From contig JABSOZ010000022.1 in the NCBI GenBank assembly GCA_013215295.1, forward strand, positions 1 to 64,000: a stretch of DNA of 64,000 nt, in the 5' to 3' direction. Within the stretch, counting starts at the first letter, position 1; the number at the start of each line of letters is the position of its first letter. The translations under genes were made by a program, and so were the position numbers. Below are positions 27,283 to 36,256 of the stretch, piece after piece. Below the pieces are notes generated by a model. That model made no database searches. It saw nothing but the letters and a program-made list of their open reading frames with translations, and was not told where the DNA came from. Origin of the DNA: Colwellia sp. Lineage in GTDB: Bacteria > Pseudomonadota > Gammaproteobacteria > Enterobacterales > Alteromonadaceae.

Positions 27283-27584
27283 ATGAGTAAGATAATGACA
27301 CAGTTTTCAACACTGTTAAGACAACAAAAAATATTACCCATAATCCAAGTAAATTCTGTTTATCAAGGCGTTAACATTGCAGCTTGAATACGTGATGCTG
27401 GTATATACCCATCACACCTCAAGGTGTGATGGGTATACATTTAGTCGAAGTCGTCTTGCGTACTGAAACTTCGTTAGATGCTAACGTAGCAATTAACGCT
27501 GAGCTCCCTGATTTAATTGTCGGTGCTGGTACGGTAATTAACCAAGATATTTTATCTAAATTAAAGTCCGCTTCCTGCCGTTAA
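27283..27584 (+). pseudogene. KDPG aldolase (eda/kdgA) N-terminal remnant
   Basis: It begins MSKIMTQFSTLLRQQKILPI, which aligns with the intact KdgA at 54379 (MQKFSTLMAQQTLLPIITAH). It continues YQGVNIAA, then a stop (TGA), then IHLVEVVLRTETSLDA and LPDLIVGAGTVINQDIL before homology ends. A 34-bp perfect palindrome (27404-27437) has been inserted at the DAG-LVEVVLR position. Nonsense, insertion and truncation together make it dead. It directly precedes the AEC transporter. Confidence 0.88.
27404..27437. repeat. Perfect 34-bp palindrome inserted in the aldolase remnant
   Basis: Arms TATACCCATCACACCT and AGGTGTGATGGGTATA pair fully around a 2-nt centre. The sequence is absent from the intact homologue, so it arrived by insertion. 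It may be a REP-like or other small hairpin element. Confidence 0.8.
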
Positions 27585-27608
27585 ATCCATACTGAGAATA
27601 AACATCCA

Positions 27609-28574
27609 ATGAATATTTTTACCCACTATTTTACTTTTCTAAATTCGGCGATTATTATTACAGCACCCATTTTTTTAATGATGGCATTAGGTGCTTGGCT
27701 TAGGTACATAAAATTAATTAACCAAGAATTTATTCAAATAGCATCAAATCTAGTTTTTAAAATAGGGTTACCGGTAATGTTATTTACCAGTACTTCAAGC
27801 CATGATTTTTCGCAATTAGTTAATTATCGTCATTTACTCTTAATACTATCAACCACCATTATTATTTTTATCGCCAGTAGTATTTTCGCGAATAAAATAG
27901 TTGAAGATAGGCAAGATAAAGGCGTAATTGTGCAAGGCGCGTTTAGAGGTAACTTAGTTATTATTGGACTGGCCTTTTGTGCCAATGCTTACCCAGAGCA
28001 AGGGATAGCCATTGCCACTTTACCCATGGCGCTCATCATTGTTGTTTACAATGTTTTATCCATTTATACCCTCAATACAAGTTTACAGCGACATCAGAGC
28101 ACGATTAAAAAAAATGTCGTTGATAGCATTAAAAATCCGCTCATTATTGGCATTTGTTTAGGGTTATTAAGTAATTTTATAAATATTCAACTGCCTACTA
28201 TTATTGTGAATGCCAATAATTACTTAGCACAAATGACCTTGCCATTAGCACTTATTTCAATAGGAGGCTCGCTTGGCGCTGCACAACTAAGTGATAATAT
28301 TCGCCCTGCTGTTATCGCTAGCATATGGAAAGTGCTAGTCTGCCCTGCGGTGTTTATAATGCTGTGTTTTATTTATCCTATTGATCCTATTGCTACCGGC
28401 GTTTTGTTTTTTCTAACCGCATCGCCAACAGCAACTGCAAGTTTTGTTATGGTTAAGGCCATGGGTGGAAATAGTGATTTAGCTAGCAAAATCATTATTA
28501 TCTCTACTTTATTCTCTGTTATTACCATTACATTGGGTTTTGCATTATTGCAGTCAACAAGTGTAGTGAACTAA
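27609..28574 (+). CDS. AEC-family transporter
   Basis: An inner-membrane permease of the auxin efflux carrier family with about ten hydrophobic segments in two five-helix halves (IIITAPIFLMMALGAWLRY, GLPVMLFTSTS, GLCLG-like GICLGLLSNF, LPLALISIGGSLG, LTASPTATASFVM). At 321 residues it has the usual length. The family moves organic acids and related anions, so export or import of a uronate or pyruvate is plausible. It follows the aldolase remnant by 25 bp and would share its operator at 27216. The start codon has only a weak ribosome-binding site. Confidence 0.88.
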   Translation: MNIFTHYFTFLNSAIIITAPIFLMMALGAWLRYIKLINQEFIQIASNLVFKIGLPVMLFTSTSSHDFSQLVNYRHLLLILSTTIIIFIASSIFANKIVEDRQDKGVIVQGAFRGNLVIIGLAFCANAYPEQGIAIATLPMALIIVVYNVLSIYTLNTSLQRHQSTIKKNVVDSIKNPLIIGICLGLLSNFINIQLPTIIVNANNYLAQMTLPLALISIGGSLGAAQLSDNIRPAVIASIWKVLVCPAVFIMLCFIYPIDPIATGVLFFLTASPTATASFVMVKAMGGNSDLASKIIIISTLFSVITITLGFALLQSTSVVN

Positions 28575-28618
28575 GACCTATAATATATTTGTTATATATC
28601 TATTAACAAAAACACAGT

Positions 28619-28632
28619 TGCCACCGGTGGCA
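28619..28632. promoter_or_regulatory. LacI-type operator, perfect palindrome TGCCACCGGTGGCA
   Basis: It lies 56 bp upstream of the GH28 gene. It is the likely control point for the run GH28-uxaC-GH105. Confidence 0.8.
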
Positions 28633-28687
28633 GATAGTGTTAGCATTTATTTAATCACTAAAATTTTACATTAGGTAATAATCAATA

Positions 28688-30157
28688 ATGGATAAGAATC
28701 GAAGGTTTGTCCTAAAAGCGGTCGCGTCAAGCACGGCTTTAACCGCTGTACTTTCTGCTTGCGGTAGCACTTCAATGGTTAATAAGCTCTTCGGTAATCA
28801 AGCTTCTTTAAATGATGATTGGTTAAAGGCTGACAAAATACGTAAAAACATTGTCTTACCTAGCTTTCCAAATAAGGTTTTTAATATTAAAGACTTTGGT
28901 GCTATTAATGATGGTGACTTTGATTGTTCACCTGCGATTAATGATGCAATAAACACTTGTCATCAAGCCGGTGGTGGCAAGGTTTTAGTGACTAAGGGCA
29001 TCTATAAAACCGGTCCTATTCATTTATTATCGAATGTTAATTTACATATTGAAAAAAATGCGACCTTAAGTTTTGTTACCGATCCTAATCGATATCTTCC
29101 TATGGTAAAAACTCGCTGGGAAGGCCTTGAATTAATGGGCTATTCTCCGCTTATATATGCTCATAAACAACAAAACATCGCCGTTACCGGCCAAGGTGTT
29201 TTAGATGGAAATGCAGATGAGCAAACATGGTGGCCTTGGAAAGGTGCTCATAAGGAAAGTCATTGGGATCTTATTCCCGGTGAAGATCAAGCGCCAGCAA
29301 AAGCGAAATTAGAAGCAGATGCTGAAAATAACGTACCTGTAGCTGAGCGAGAGTATGGAAACGGTGCTTTTTTACGTCCTCCATTTGTTCAACCTTATGA
29401 ATGTCAAAATGTCTTAATCGAAGGCATTACCATTAAAAACTCTCCTTTTTGGTTAATCAATCCAGTGTTATGCCAAAGCGTAACGGTAAAAGGTGTAACC
29501 ATGGATAGCCACGGCCCTAATAATGATGGCTGTGATCCTGAGTCATGTGATCATGTCTTAATTGAAGATTGTACTTTTAATACTGGTGATGACTGTATCG
29601 CGATTAAATCAGGCCGTAATGGTGATGGCCGTCGATTAGCAACACCGTGTCAAAACCTAGTGATCGCCAATTGCCATATGAAAGATGGTCATGGTGGCAT
29701 CGTAATTGGTAGTGAAATATCCGGCGGGGTAAATAACGTTTTCGCCGAAAATTGCACCATGAGCAGCCCAGATTTAGACCGTGCTATTCGTATTAAAACC
29801 AACTCGATACGTGGTGGTTTAATTGAGCATATTCGCATAAGAAACATTGACGTTGGTGTAGTGAAAAATGCCGTTGTTATTAATTGTTTTTATGAGGAGA
29901 AATTAGGCCAAGGTAAGTTTAATCCTATCGTTCGTGATGTTCGTATAGAAAATTTAACCTGTGAAAAAATCCTGCAAAAACCTTTGTTTTTTAGAGGCAC
30001 CAGTGAATCTCCAATTCACGACATTCACTTAACAAATTGCCATTTTAATCAAGCAAAAGAACATTCTTCTATTAACGAAGTTAATAATTTGAACTTTACC
30101 AATGTCAGCATCAATGGCAAAAAAGTATTAGTTAGTGATGTCAGCTCAATTAGCTAA
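28688..30157 (+). CDS. GH28 polygalacturonase family hydrolase, Tat-type lipoprotein
   Basis: Hydrolyses galacturonic-acid linkages. The leader has a twin-arginine motif (NRRFVLKAVAS) and a lipobox (VLSAC, Cys25), so export of a folded, lipid-anchored enzyme is predicted. The beta-helix has all GH28 signatures: NNDGCDPE (Asp280, Asp283), TGDDCIAIKSG (Asp301/302), DGHGGIVIGSE (His335) and RAIRIK (Arg368, Lys370). Its 489 residues fit an exo-acting GH28 type. It is the intact paralogue of the broken gene at 10103-10982. Transcription appears to run on into uxaC past a weak hairpin. Confidence 0.92.
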   Translation: MDKNRRFVLKAVASSTALTAVLSACGSTSMVNKLFGNQASLNDDWLKADKIRKNIVLPSFPNKVFNIKDFGAINDGDFDCSPAINDAINTCHQAGGGKVLVTKGIYKTGPIHLLSNVNLHIEKNATLSFVTDPNRYLPMVKTRWEGLELMGYSPLIYAHKQQNIAVTGQGVLDGNADEQTWWPWKGAHKESHWDLIPGEDQAPAKAKLEADAENNVPVAEREYGNGAFLRPPFVQPYECQNVLIEGITIKNSPFWLINPVLCQSVTVKGVTMDSHGPNNDGCDPESCDHVLIEDCTFNTGDDCIAIKSGRNGDGRRLATPCQNLVIANCHMKDGHGGIVIGSEISGGVNNVFAENCTMSSPDLDRAIRIKTNSIRGGLIEHIRIRNIDVGVVKNAVVINCFYEEKLGQGKFNPIVRDVRIENLTCEKILQKPLFFRGTSESPIHDIHLTNCHFNQAKEHSSINEVNNLNFTNVSINGKKVLVSDVSSIS

Positions 30158-30174
30158 GTACACACAAATAATAA

Positions 30175-30204
30175 TTGCTGGTAAAACGCTATCAGCAAAG
30201 TTTT
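30175..30204 (+). terminator. Weak intrinsic terminator or attenuator between GH28 and uxaC
   Basis: A nine-bp stem with one G-U pair (TTGCTGGTA / TATCAGCAA) is followed by AG and five T. It lies 18 bp after the GH28 stop. It may lower expression of uxaC relative to GH28. Confidence 0.5.
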
Positions 30205-30232
30205 TACCTTATATACGTTTGAAGGAAATGAA

Positions 30233-31678
30233 ATGAATAACCCGATACAAGCTTTAGCATTACATCCAGATAGATTATTTTCTAGTGATGTTAATGTTGT
30301 CGAAATAGCTAGAAAGCTTTATGCAGAAATTAAAGATTTACCGATTATTAGTCCTCATGGCCATACCGATCCAAGTTGGTTTAATGAAAATAAAAATTTT
30401 GGCAATGCCACAGATTTATTAATTAAACCTGATCACTACGTATTTCGCATGCTCTATAGCCAAGGTATTCCATTAACTGATTTAGGTATTCCACAGCATG
30501 GCCTAAAAGGAAATATGGCGCAGGCAATAGATACAGATCCACAAAAGGTTTGGCAAATATTTGCTGATAATTACCACCTGTTTGCCGGTACACCTTCGGG
30601 TTACTGGTTAGACTCGGTCTTTAGTAATATCTTTGGCTTCACCGAGAAGCTTTGTAGCCAAAATGCCCAAGAATATTACCAAGAGATCACCGAAAAATTG
30701 GCAACGCCTGAGTTTAAACCACATGCATTAATGGATCGTTTTAATATTGAATTCATTGCGACTACTGAGGGAGCCTTAGATGATTTAAAGCATCATCGTG
30801 CCATTAAAGATACGCCAATGGCAAAACGTGTATCAACTAGTTTTCGTCCTGATGACGTTGTTGATGCTAGCCGTGAAGATTTTGTTGAAAATTTAGCTAA
30901 ATTAGCTGAAATAACAGGTGAAGACACTAACACTTGGCAAGGTTATTTAAATGCCATTAGAGCCCGCCGTGCTTTCTTTATAAAAGAAGGCCGTGCTACC
31001 GCCACCGACCATGGTCACCCTACCGCATTAACTGCAGATTTATCTGAAGAAGATTGTCAGCAACTATTAGCTACCTGTTTATCTGGTCAATCTACAGCTG
31101 CAGAGCAGGAATTATTTCGCGGCCAAATGTTAACAGAGCTTGCTGGCATGAGCATTGAAGATGGCTTAGTCATGCAAATTCACCCAGGTGTACACCGTAA
31201 TCATAATCAACCTATTTTTGATGTTTTTGGTCGTGATAAAGGCTGTGACATTCCAAGTCAGACAGATTTTGTTGATGCATTAAAACCATTATTAAGTAAA
31301 TATGGTAATCATCCTAAATTAAAAGTGATTTTATTCACCCTTGATGAAACCACTTATAGTCGTGAATTAGCCCCTTTAGCAGGCCACTATCCAAGCTTAA
31401 AATTAGGTCCTGCTTGGTGGTTTAACGACAGCCCTGCTGGTATGTATCGTTTTAGACAGCAAACCACAGAAACAGCTGGTTTTTATAATACCGTTGGTTT
31501 TAATGATGATACCCGTGCGTTTTTATCGATTCCAGCACGTCATGATGTTGCACGACGTGTTGATTGTCGTTACTTGGCAGAGTTGGTCTGTAATCACCAA
31601 ATAAGCGAAACTGAAGCACATACTTTAGCCTATCAGTTAACTTATGGATTAGTGAAGAAAGCTTATAAACTTGATTGA
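30233..31678 (+). CDS. uxaC: Glucuronate/galacturonate isomerase
   Basis: Cytoplasmic isomerase turning D-galacturonate into tagaturonate (and glucuronate into fructuronate). The 481-residue sequence carries the family's N-terminal ALHPDRLF, the metal-binding PIISPHGHTDPSWF and the C-terminal GWFND-like segment PAWWFNDSPAGMYRFRQQTTETAG. It ends in DTRAFLSIPARHDVARRVDCRYLAELV. AAGGAAATGAA precedes the ATG. It supplies UxaB (50270), completing the galacturonate branch. It is located with the extracellular GH28 and GH105 genes rather than with uxaB-uxaA. Confidence 0.96.
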   Translation: MNNPIQALALHPDRLFSSDVNVVEIARKLYAEIKDLPIISPHGHTDPSWFNENKNFGNATDLLIKPDHYVFRMLYSQGIPLTDLGIPQHGLKGNMAQAIDTDPQKVWQIFADNYHLFAGTPSGYWLDSVFSNIFGFTEKLCSQNAQEYYQEITEKLATPEFKPHALMDRFNIEFIATTEGALDDLKHHRAIKDTPMAKRVSTSFRPDDVVDASREDFVENLAKLAEITGEDTNTWQGYLNAIRARRAFFIKEGRATATDHGHPTALTADLSEEDCQQLLATCLSGQSTAAEQELFRGQMLTELAGMSIEDGLVMQIHPGVHRNHNQPIFDVFGRDKGCDIPSQTDFVDALKPLLSKYGNHPKLKVILFTLDETTYSRELAPLAGHYPSLKLGPAWWFNDSPAGMYRFRQQTTETAGFYNTVGFNDDTRAFLSIPARHDVARRVDCRYLAELVCNHQISETEAHTLAYQLTYGLVKKAYKLD

Positions 31679-31695
31679 TAGAAACACCTTTATGT

Positions 31696-31724
31696 TAGCC
31701 ATAACCAATAATTGTTTATGGCTA
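31696..31724. other. Hairpin between uxaC and the DUF4861-GH105 gene
   Basis: Arms TAGCCATAA / TTATGGCTA with an 11-nt loop and no T-run. It could be an mRNA-processing or stabilising structure in a polycistronic transcript. Confidence 0.5.
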
Positions 31725-31756
31725 GCTATTGCTTAATGAGTAATAGGAAGATATAG

Positions 31757-34324
31757 ATGAAGTTCAATGCAAAAATACTCGGATACTTTACGGTTTCTCT
31801 TACTTGCACAACATTACTAAATGCTTGTGCGCCCAGTAATACAAGCAGTGAGCAGTTAATTACTGTCGTTAAAGATGACATTCAGACCCCAGAGACTAAT
31901 GTCGCGCAACTTAAAGTCACCAACCCATCGAAATTTGGTCGGGAATCACAAGCTATTTATACCAGTTTTTACGATTTAGGCTTAAGCAATGTCGGCCAAC
32001 ACACTAAAAAATTACAGGTAAATAACTCACACGGTATTGTTAATAGTCAGTATGTTGACCAAGACCATGATGGCGCTTTAGATGGCTTACTCTTTCTAAC
32101 AGATTTGCATGCAGGTCAGTCGCTTACCTTCTCTATTGATTATAGTAATAACTCGCACTCTCCTGCCCACTCTCCTGCTCCGTCAAGCAAACTAACGCAA
32201 GCTGAAATATCTCATAAAGTAGGTGGACAATGGGTTACCCATACCAAGCCGCCAAAACATAAACCTGCCAATGAATTTAAAGAATATGTTGGTGGCCATT
32301 TTGAAAATGTTAATGAATTAACACCGCCGGCTCACTATACCGACCACTCAAATTGGATCCGTTATGAAGGCCCTGGAATAGAGTCAGATAAAGTGGGTTA
32401 TCGTATTTATCTAGATTGGCGTAATGGTTTTGATATATTCGGTAAAACAACCAGAAAACCAGCATTACAAAATGTTGGACTTGATGGTTATGAATCATAT
32501 CATCACATGCAAGATTGGGGCATGGACATCCTCAAAGTTGGCAGTTCACTTGGCGCTGGTGGCTTTGGTCTTTGGCACGATAACAAGTTATCGTTAGTCA
32601 ATAACGTTGACAGCTGGCAAGCCAAAATTTTAGCCGATGGTGATCTACAATCAACGGTTCAAATAAATTATAAAAACTGGAAAAACACTGTTAATAATCA
32701 GAATATCAGTGTAAACATCAGCATGAATGGTGGTAGCCGTTTGGCCAAAGTAAAGGTTAAATTACAGCAAAATTTACCAACCATGGCCGCAGGTGTAGTT
32801 AAACACAAAAATACTGAATTTATCCAAGGTAATACAAATATAACCAACAAAGCCTACAGCTACATTGCCAGTTGGGGTAAACAAAGTTTAGATGGCTCAT
32901 ATCTAGGCATGGCAATATTTTTTCAAAAAGGGCAATTAGCAAAAATAACTGAAGATAATAAAAACTATCTCGCCATTTTAAAACCCACAGGAAAAAGTAA
33001 TCAACAGCATTTAGATTATTATTTCGCCGCAAGTTGGCAGCCAGAAAGTGGTATAAGTACTAAAGCAGCTTTTATTGACTACCTTAACCAAGAAGCAGAA
33101 AAACTGACAATACTACCTCGTATAGAACTCAGCACACGCTTAAGTCAACAAGCGAAACAAGGCACGATAACAGCTAAAAAGGCCTTAGCATGGAGTAAAA
33201 AACTAGCAGACTCTGAACTCAACCGTAAAGTGTTTAGTTATACCTATAACGGCTGGGATGTTCACCGAAAGCGTAAACCTAAGTTCGAATACGACATTAT
33301 TGGTTTGCTACCGATGAGTTACGACAAGTTGTTTCAACTAACCGGTGAAAACAAATATGATGGCATAATCGAAAAAATTACCGGCTCTTTTATCAATGAA
33401 CAAGGAGAGATCGGTAGTTATACCTATAAGAGCTTCAATATTGACAGTGTCGCCCCTGGCCGAAATTTATTAACGCTTTATCGACAAACTGGTGAAGATA
33501 AATATCGTAAAGCCGCAGCATTACTCCGTAAGCAACTTGAGCAGCAACCAAGAACAGCTGAAGGCGCTTTTTGGCATAAGAAAAAATACACCAATCAATT
33601 GTGGTTAGACGGTGTATACATGGGGCTACCCTTCTTAGCCGAATATGCGATGATGTTTGAAACCGGTGATAAACAAGCTCATAGCTTAGATGAGGTTATT
33701 AACGAATTTACGTTAACACGTAAATATTTACGTGATGCTAAAACCGGTCTTTATTACCATGGTTGGGATGAACTAAAACAGCAAGATTGGGCCGACAAAA
33801 CCACCGGTTTATCACCAGAATTTTGGGCGCGTGGCATGGGTTGGTTAGCTATGGCAGTTGTTGATGTGCTCGATTATATTCCTGAACAGAATTCTGAACA
33901 ACGCCAAGCATTAATCGAATTATCGCAAGAAATTGCCGCTGATATCGTTAAAGTGCAAGATGTAGATAGTGGTACATGGTGGCAAATAATGGACAAACCT
34001 AACGCTATTGGCAACTATAAAGAATCAAGTGCAACGGCAATGTATACCTACTTTTTAGCCAAAGCTATTAATAAAGGTTATATCTCAAAAGATTTTCAAG
34101 CTGCGACCTTAAAAGCTTATCAAGGCATGATTGATCAGTTTGTTTTAGTTCATGACAACGGTGAGATCAGCATGACACATCAATGTTACGTCGCCGGTTT
34201 AGGTTTTGGCCGTGATGGTACTTACCATTATTACATGAGTGAACCTATCTATAAAAACGATCCTAAAGGTAATGTGCCATTCATTATAGCGGGCATTGAA
34301 GTACATCATTTGTTAAAAAACTAA
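31757..34324 (+). CDS. DUF4861 domain fused to GH105 unsaturated glucuronyl/galacturonyl hydrolase, lipoprotein
   Basis: The lipobox is LLNAC. Residues about 50-450 form a DUF4861 region (WIRYEGPGIESDKVGYRIYL, HMQDWGMDILKVGSSLGAGG). From about 490 a GH105 (alpha/alpha)6 barrel follows (AKKALAWSKKLADSELN, YTYNGWDVHRKRK, LWLDGVYMGLPFLAEYAMMF with the catalytic Asp, YYHGWDELKQQDWADKTTGL, PEFWARGMGWLAMAVVDVL). GH105 enzymes remove the unsaturated uronic acid left at the non-reducing end by pectate or rhamnogalacturonan lyases. The 855-residue fusion joins an uncharacterised domain directly to that step. It lies behind uxaC in the run starting at 28688. Confidence 0.88.
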   Translation: MKFNAKILGYFTVSLTCTTLLNACAPSNTSSEQLITVVKDDIQTPETNVAQLKVTNPSKFGRESQAIYTSFYDLGLSNVGQHTKKLQVNNSHGIVNSQYVDQDHDGALDGLLFLTDLHAGQSLTFSIDYSNNSHSPAHSPAPSSKLTQAEISHKVGGQWVTHTKPPKHKPANEFKEYVGGHFENVNELTPPAHYTDHSNWIRYEGPGIESDKVGYRIYLDWRNGFDIFGKTTRKPALQNVGLDGYESYHHMQDWGMDILKVGSSLGAGGFGLWHDNKLSLVNNVDSWQAKILADGDLQSTVQINYKNWKNTVNNQNISVNISMNGGSRLAKVKVKLQQNLPTMAAGVVKHKNTEFIQGNTNITNKAYSYIASWGKQSLDGSYLGMAIFFQKGQLAKITEDNKNYLAILKPTGKSNQQHLDYYFAASWQPESGISTKAAFIDYLNQEAEKLTILPRIELSTRLSQQAKQGTITAKKALAWSKKLADSELNRKVFSYTYNGWDVHRKRKPKFEYDIIGLLPMSYDKLFQLTGENKYDGIIEKITGSFINEQGEIGSYTYKSFNIDSVAPGRNLLTLYRQTGEDKYRKAAALLRKQLEQQPRTAEGAFWHKKKYTNQLWLDGVYMGLPFLAEYAMMFETGDKQAHSLDEVINEFTLTRKYLRDAKTGLYYHGWDELKQQDWADKTTGLSPEFWARGMGWLAMAVVDVLDYIPEQNSEQRQALIELSQEIAADIVKVQDVDSGTWWQIMDKPNAIGNYKESSATAMYTYFLAKAINKGYISKDFQAATLKAYQGMIDQFVLVHDNGEISMTHQCYVAGLGFGRDGTYHYYMSEPIYKNDPKGNVPFIIAGIEVHHLLKN

Positions 34325-34330
34325 CAGCTT

Positions 34331-34490
34331 ATACCAATTTGATTAAATAAGTGAGCTAGATTCGATGAGGATAAACATTCAAGAACAAGGCGTTTGATTG
34401 AGTAATAGCTGGCTATTGGGATTGAAAACAACGCGGTTATTGGATATTTAGACCACTCGAAGATGACCAATTATTTATTCAACTTGGTAT
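34331..34490 (+). mobile_element. 160-bp MITE-like element (copy A), ATACCAAT termini
   Basis: It starts ATACCAATTTGATTAAATAA and ends AACTTGGTAT. It is homologous over its full length to the reverse complement of 23301-23460. It lies 7 bp after the GH105 stop codon and before the gene's terminator, so transcripts of that gene should carry the element. No ORF is present. Confidence 0.8.
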
Positions 34491-34512
34491 TAGGCAAGTT
34501 CAACAGTATTAA

Positions 34513-34543
34513 AAGCAAGTCTATTACCGACTTGCTTTTTTTT
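34513..34543 (+). terminator. Intrinsic terminator after the GH105 fusion gene
   Basis: The stem AAGCAAGT / ACTTGCTT with a 9-nt loop is followed by T6-8. Confidence 0.85.
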
Positions 34544-34640
34544 GTTAAAAACTAAGTTTATGTCTTAATAACTTATGCCATTAGCACTTTGCTAACAAAA
34601 ACTAATCATTGTGTCACAACACCATTTGAAGGAATTCAAC

Positions 34641-35818
34641 ATGTCTAAAATTAGTCATCTAGTCGTATTATTAGTAATTGTATTTTCACCGCAACTTCAT
34701 GCAAATACTTCAGTTGGTACTGAGCTATCTAATGCCATTATTAAACGTTATAGCCCTACTATAGATAACATGACCCATCACGGTTGGGATCATTCAAATA
34801 GTGTAATATTACACGCTATGGAAAAAATCTACCGCCAAAATAAAATCCAGCTTATTTAAGTTATATCCGAACATACGTGGATGATTATATTGAAAATGAT
34901 GGCAGCATTAATGGCTTATTAACCACACTAGATGGCCTTCACCCGAGTATATTATGTTTATTTCTCTATCAAGAAACTGGCGAACGTAAATATAAACTCG
35001 CGGCAAAAAATATGCGCGATCATTTTCTTGGTAACGACAAAAAACCTTCCGCTTTTAATAAAACCCCAGACGGCGGCTATTGGCATAAAAATAATGATAA
35101 ATATAAAAATGTCATGTCAGTTGATGGTTTATATATGATTCATCCTTTCTTGGTCAGATACGGGGTTATGTTTGATGACAAAGCCGTTATTGATATCGCC
35201 ACCGAGCAAATATTATTAATTTCTGAGCGTTCTTTTAATATTAAATACAACTTACCCTATCACGCATGGAACTATGACAAATCAAAATCTTGGGCCAATG
35301 AAATTACCGGCACCTCTTCACAATTTTGGTCTATAGCATCGGGCTGGTATGCCATGGCACTCGTTGATGTTTTAGAATTTTTACCCAAAGAACACCCCAA
35401 GTACCTCACTATTTTAACTTTATTCAAAAAATTAGCTGAGGGGTTAAAAGCAGTGCAAAACCCTGATGATGGCTTTTGGTACCATGTATTAGACAAATAT
35501 GATGATGCCTATAATTATCCCGAATCAAGTAGTACCGGCATGATAGTTTATGCGATAAAAAAAGGGGTTGAATTAAAGCTATTAGCTTCTTCTTACAATG
35601 CAGTTGCAAATACAGGCTGGATGGCTCTTAAAGGACACATCAAAAAAGCAAAAGATGGTGGGCCAAAAATAATTTCCGTTGCCCCTGGCATGGGTGCACA
35701 AGATAACTATGAAAGCTACCTGGCAATCCGCCCAGTGTCCGTGCCTTCAAAGACTAAAAAACAGCATGCACACGGATATATAGGTGTTTTAATGGCTGCA
35801 GCTATGATGGAAAAATAG
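34641..35818 (+). pseudogene. GH105 family hydrolase with a single frameshift, secreted
   Basis: The start ATG 34641 has GAAGGA 7 nt upstream and a signal peptide (SHLVVLLVIVFSPQLHANTS). The frame breaks in an A-rich run near 34843-34850. Before it the reading is HHGWDHSNSVILHAMEKIYR, and after a one-base shift it is NPAYLSYIRTYVDDYIENDG and on to the end. All GH105 features follow (GGYWHKNND, MSVDGLYMIHPFLV with the catalytic Asp, YHAWNYDKSKSWAN, SIASGWYAMALVDVLEFLP). One missing A restores a 393-residue enzyme, so this is either a recent inactivation or a homopolymer sequencing error. Confidence 0.85.
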
Positions 35819-36110
35819 ATGTGCATACACTAATTTCGCTATATTAAGCTCAGTTTCAGCGGCAGCGAAAGTTAGCAAGGCTATAGAACAACAAATATTT
35901 AATTAACAGTAAAACCCTGTTAATTTATCGATTTCATTTATTCGAGCAGTATTCATATACAGAGAACTTAAAACTAATTTTGCTTAAATAAAACACAAAA
36001 CCATTGCACAAATATATCAAGAGATTATAATAAAATTAAGGCTTAGCGCTGTATTTAGCGGCTAAACCAACTAAGGCACTGAATTAAAGTGTTTTTTTTA
36101 ACCATACAGC
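35819..36110. other. Intergenic stretch before the next operator
   Basis: AT-rich with no gene recognised. An imperfect inverted repeat around 36043-36068 (TTAGCGC and GCGGCTAAA) is too irregular to name. Confidence 0.4.
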
Positions 36111-36124
36111 TGCCACCGGTAGCA
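36111..36124. promoter_or_regulatory. LacI-type operator TGCCACCGGTAGCA
   Basis: It lies 133 bp upstream of the solute-binding-like gene and places that gene in the same regulon. Confidence 0.7.
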
Positions 36125-36256
36125 TCACTGTCAGATATAATAAGGAATTTAGTTAGAAATTAGGGGACTGCCACCATAAAAAGTGCTGGATATAAGCCAT
36201 ACTAAAATTTGAATAACATTAATAGATAGTTACCTACAAATGAGTAAAATAAATCC

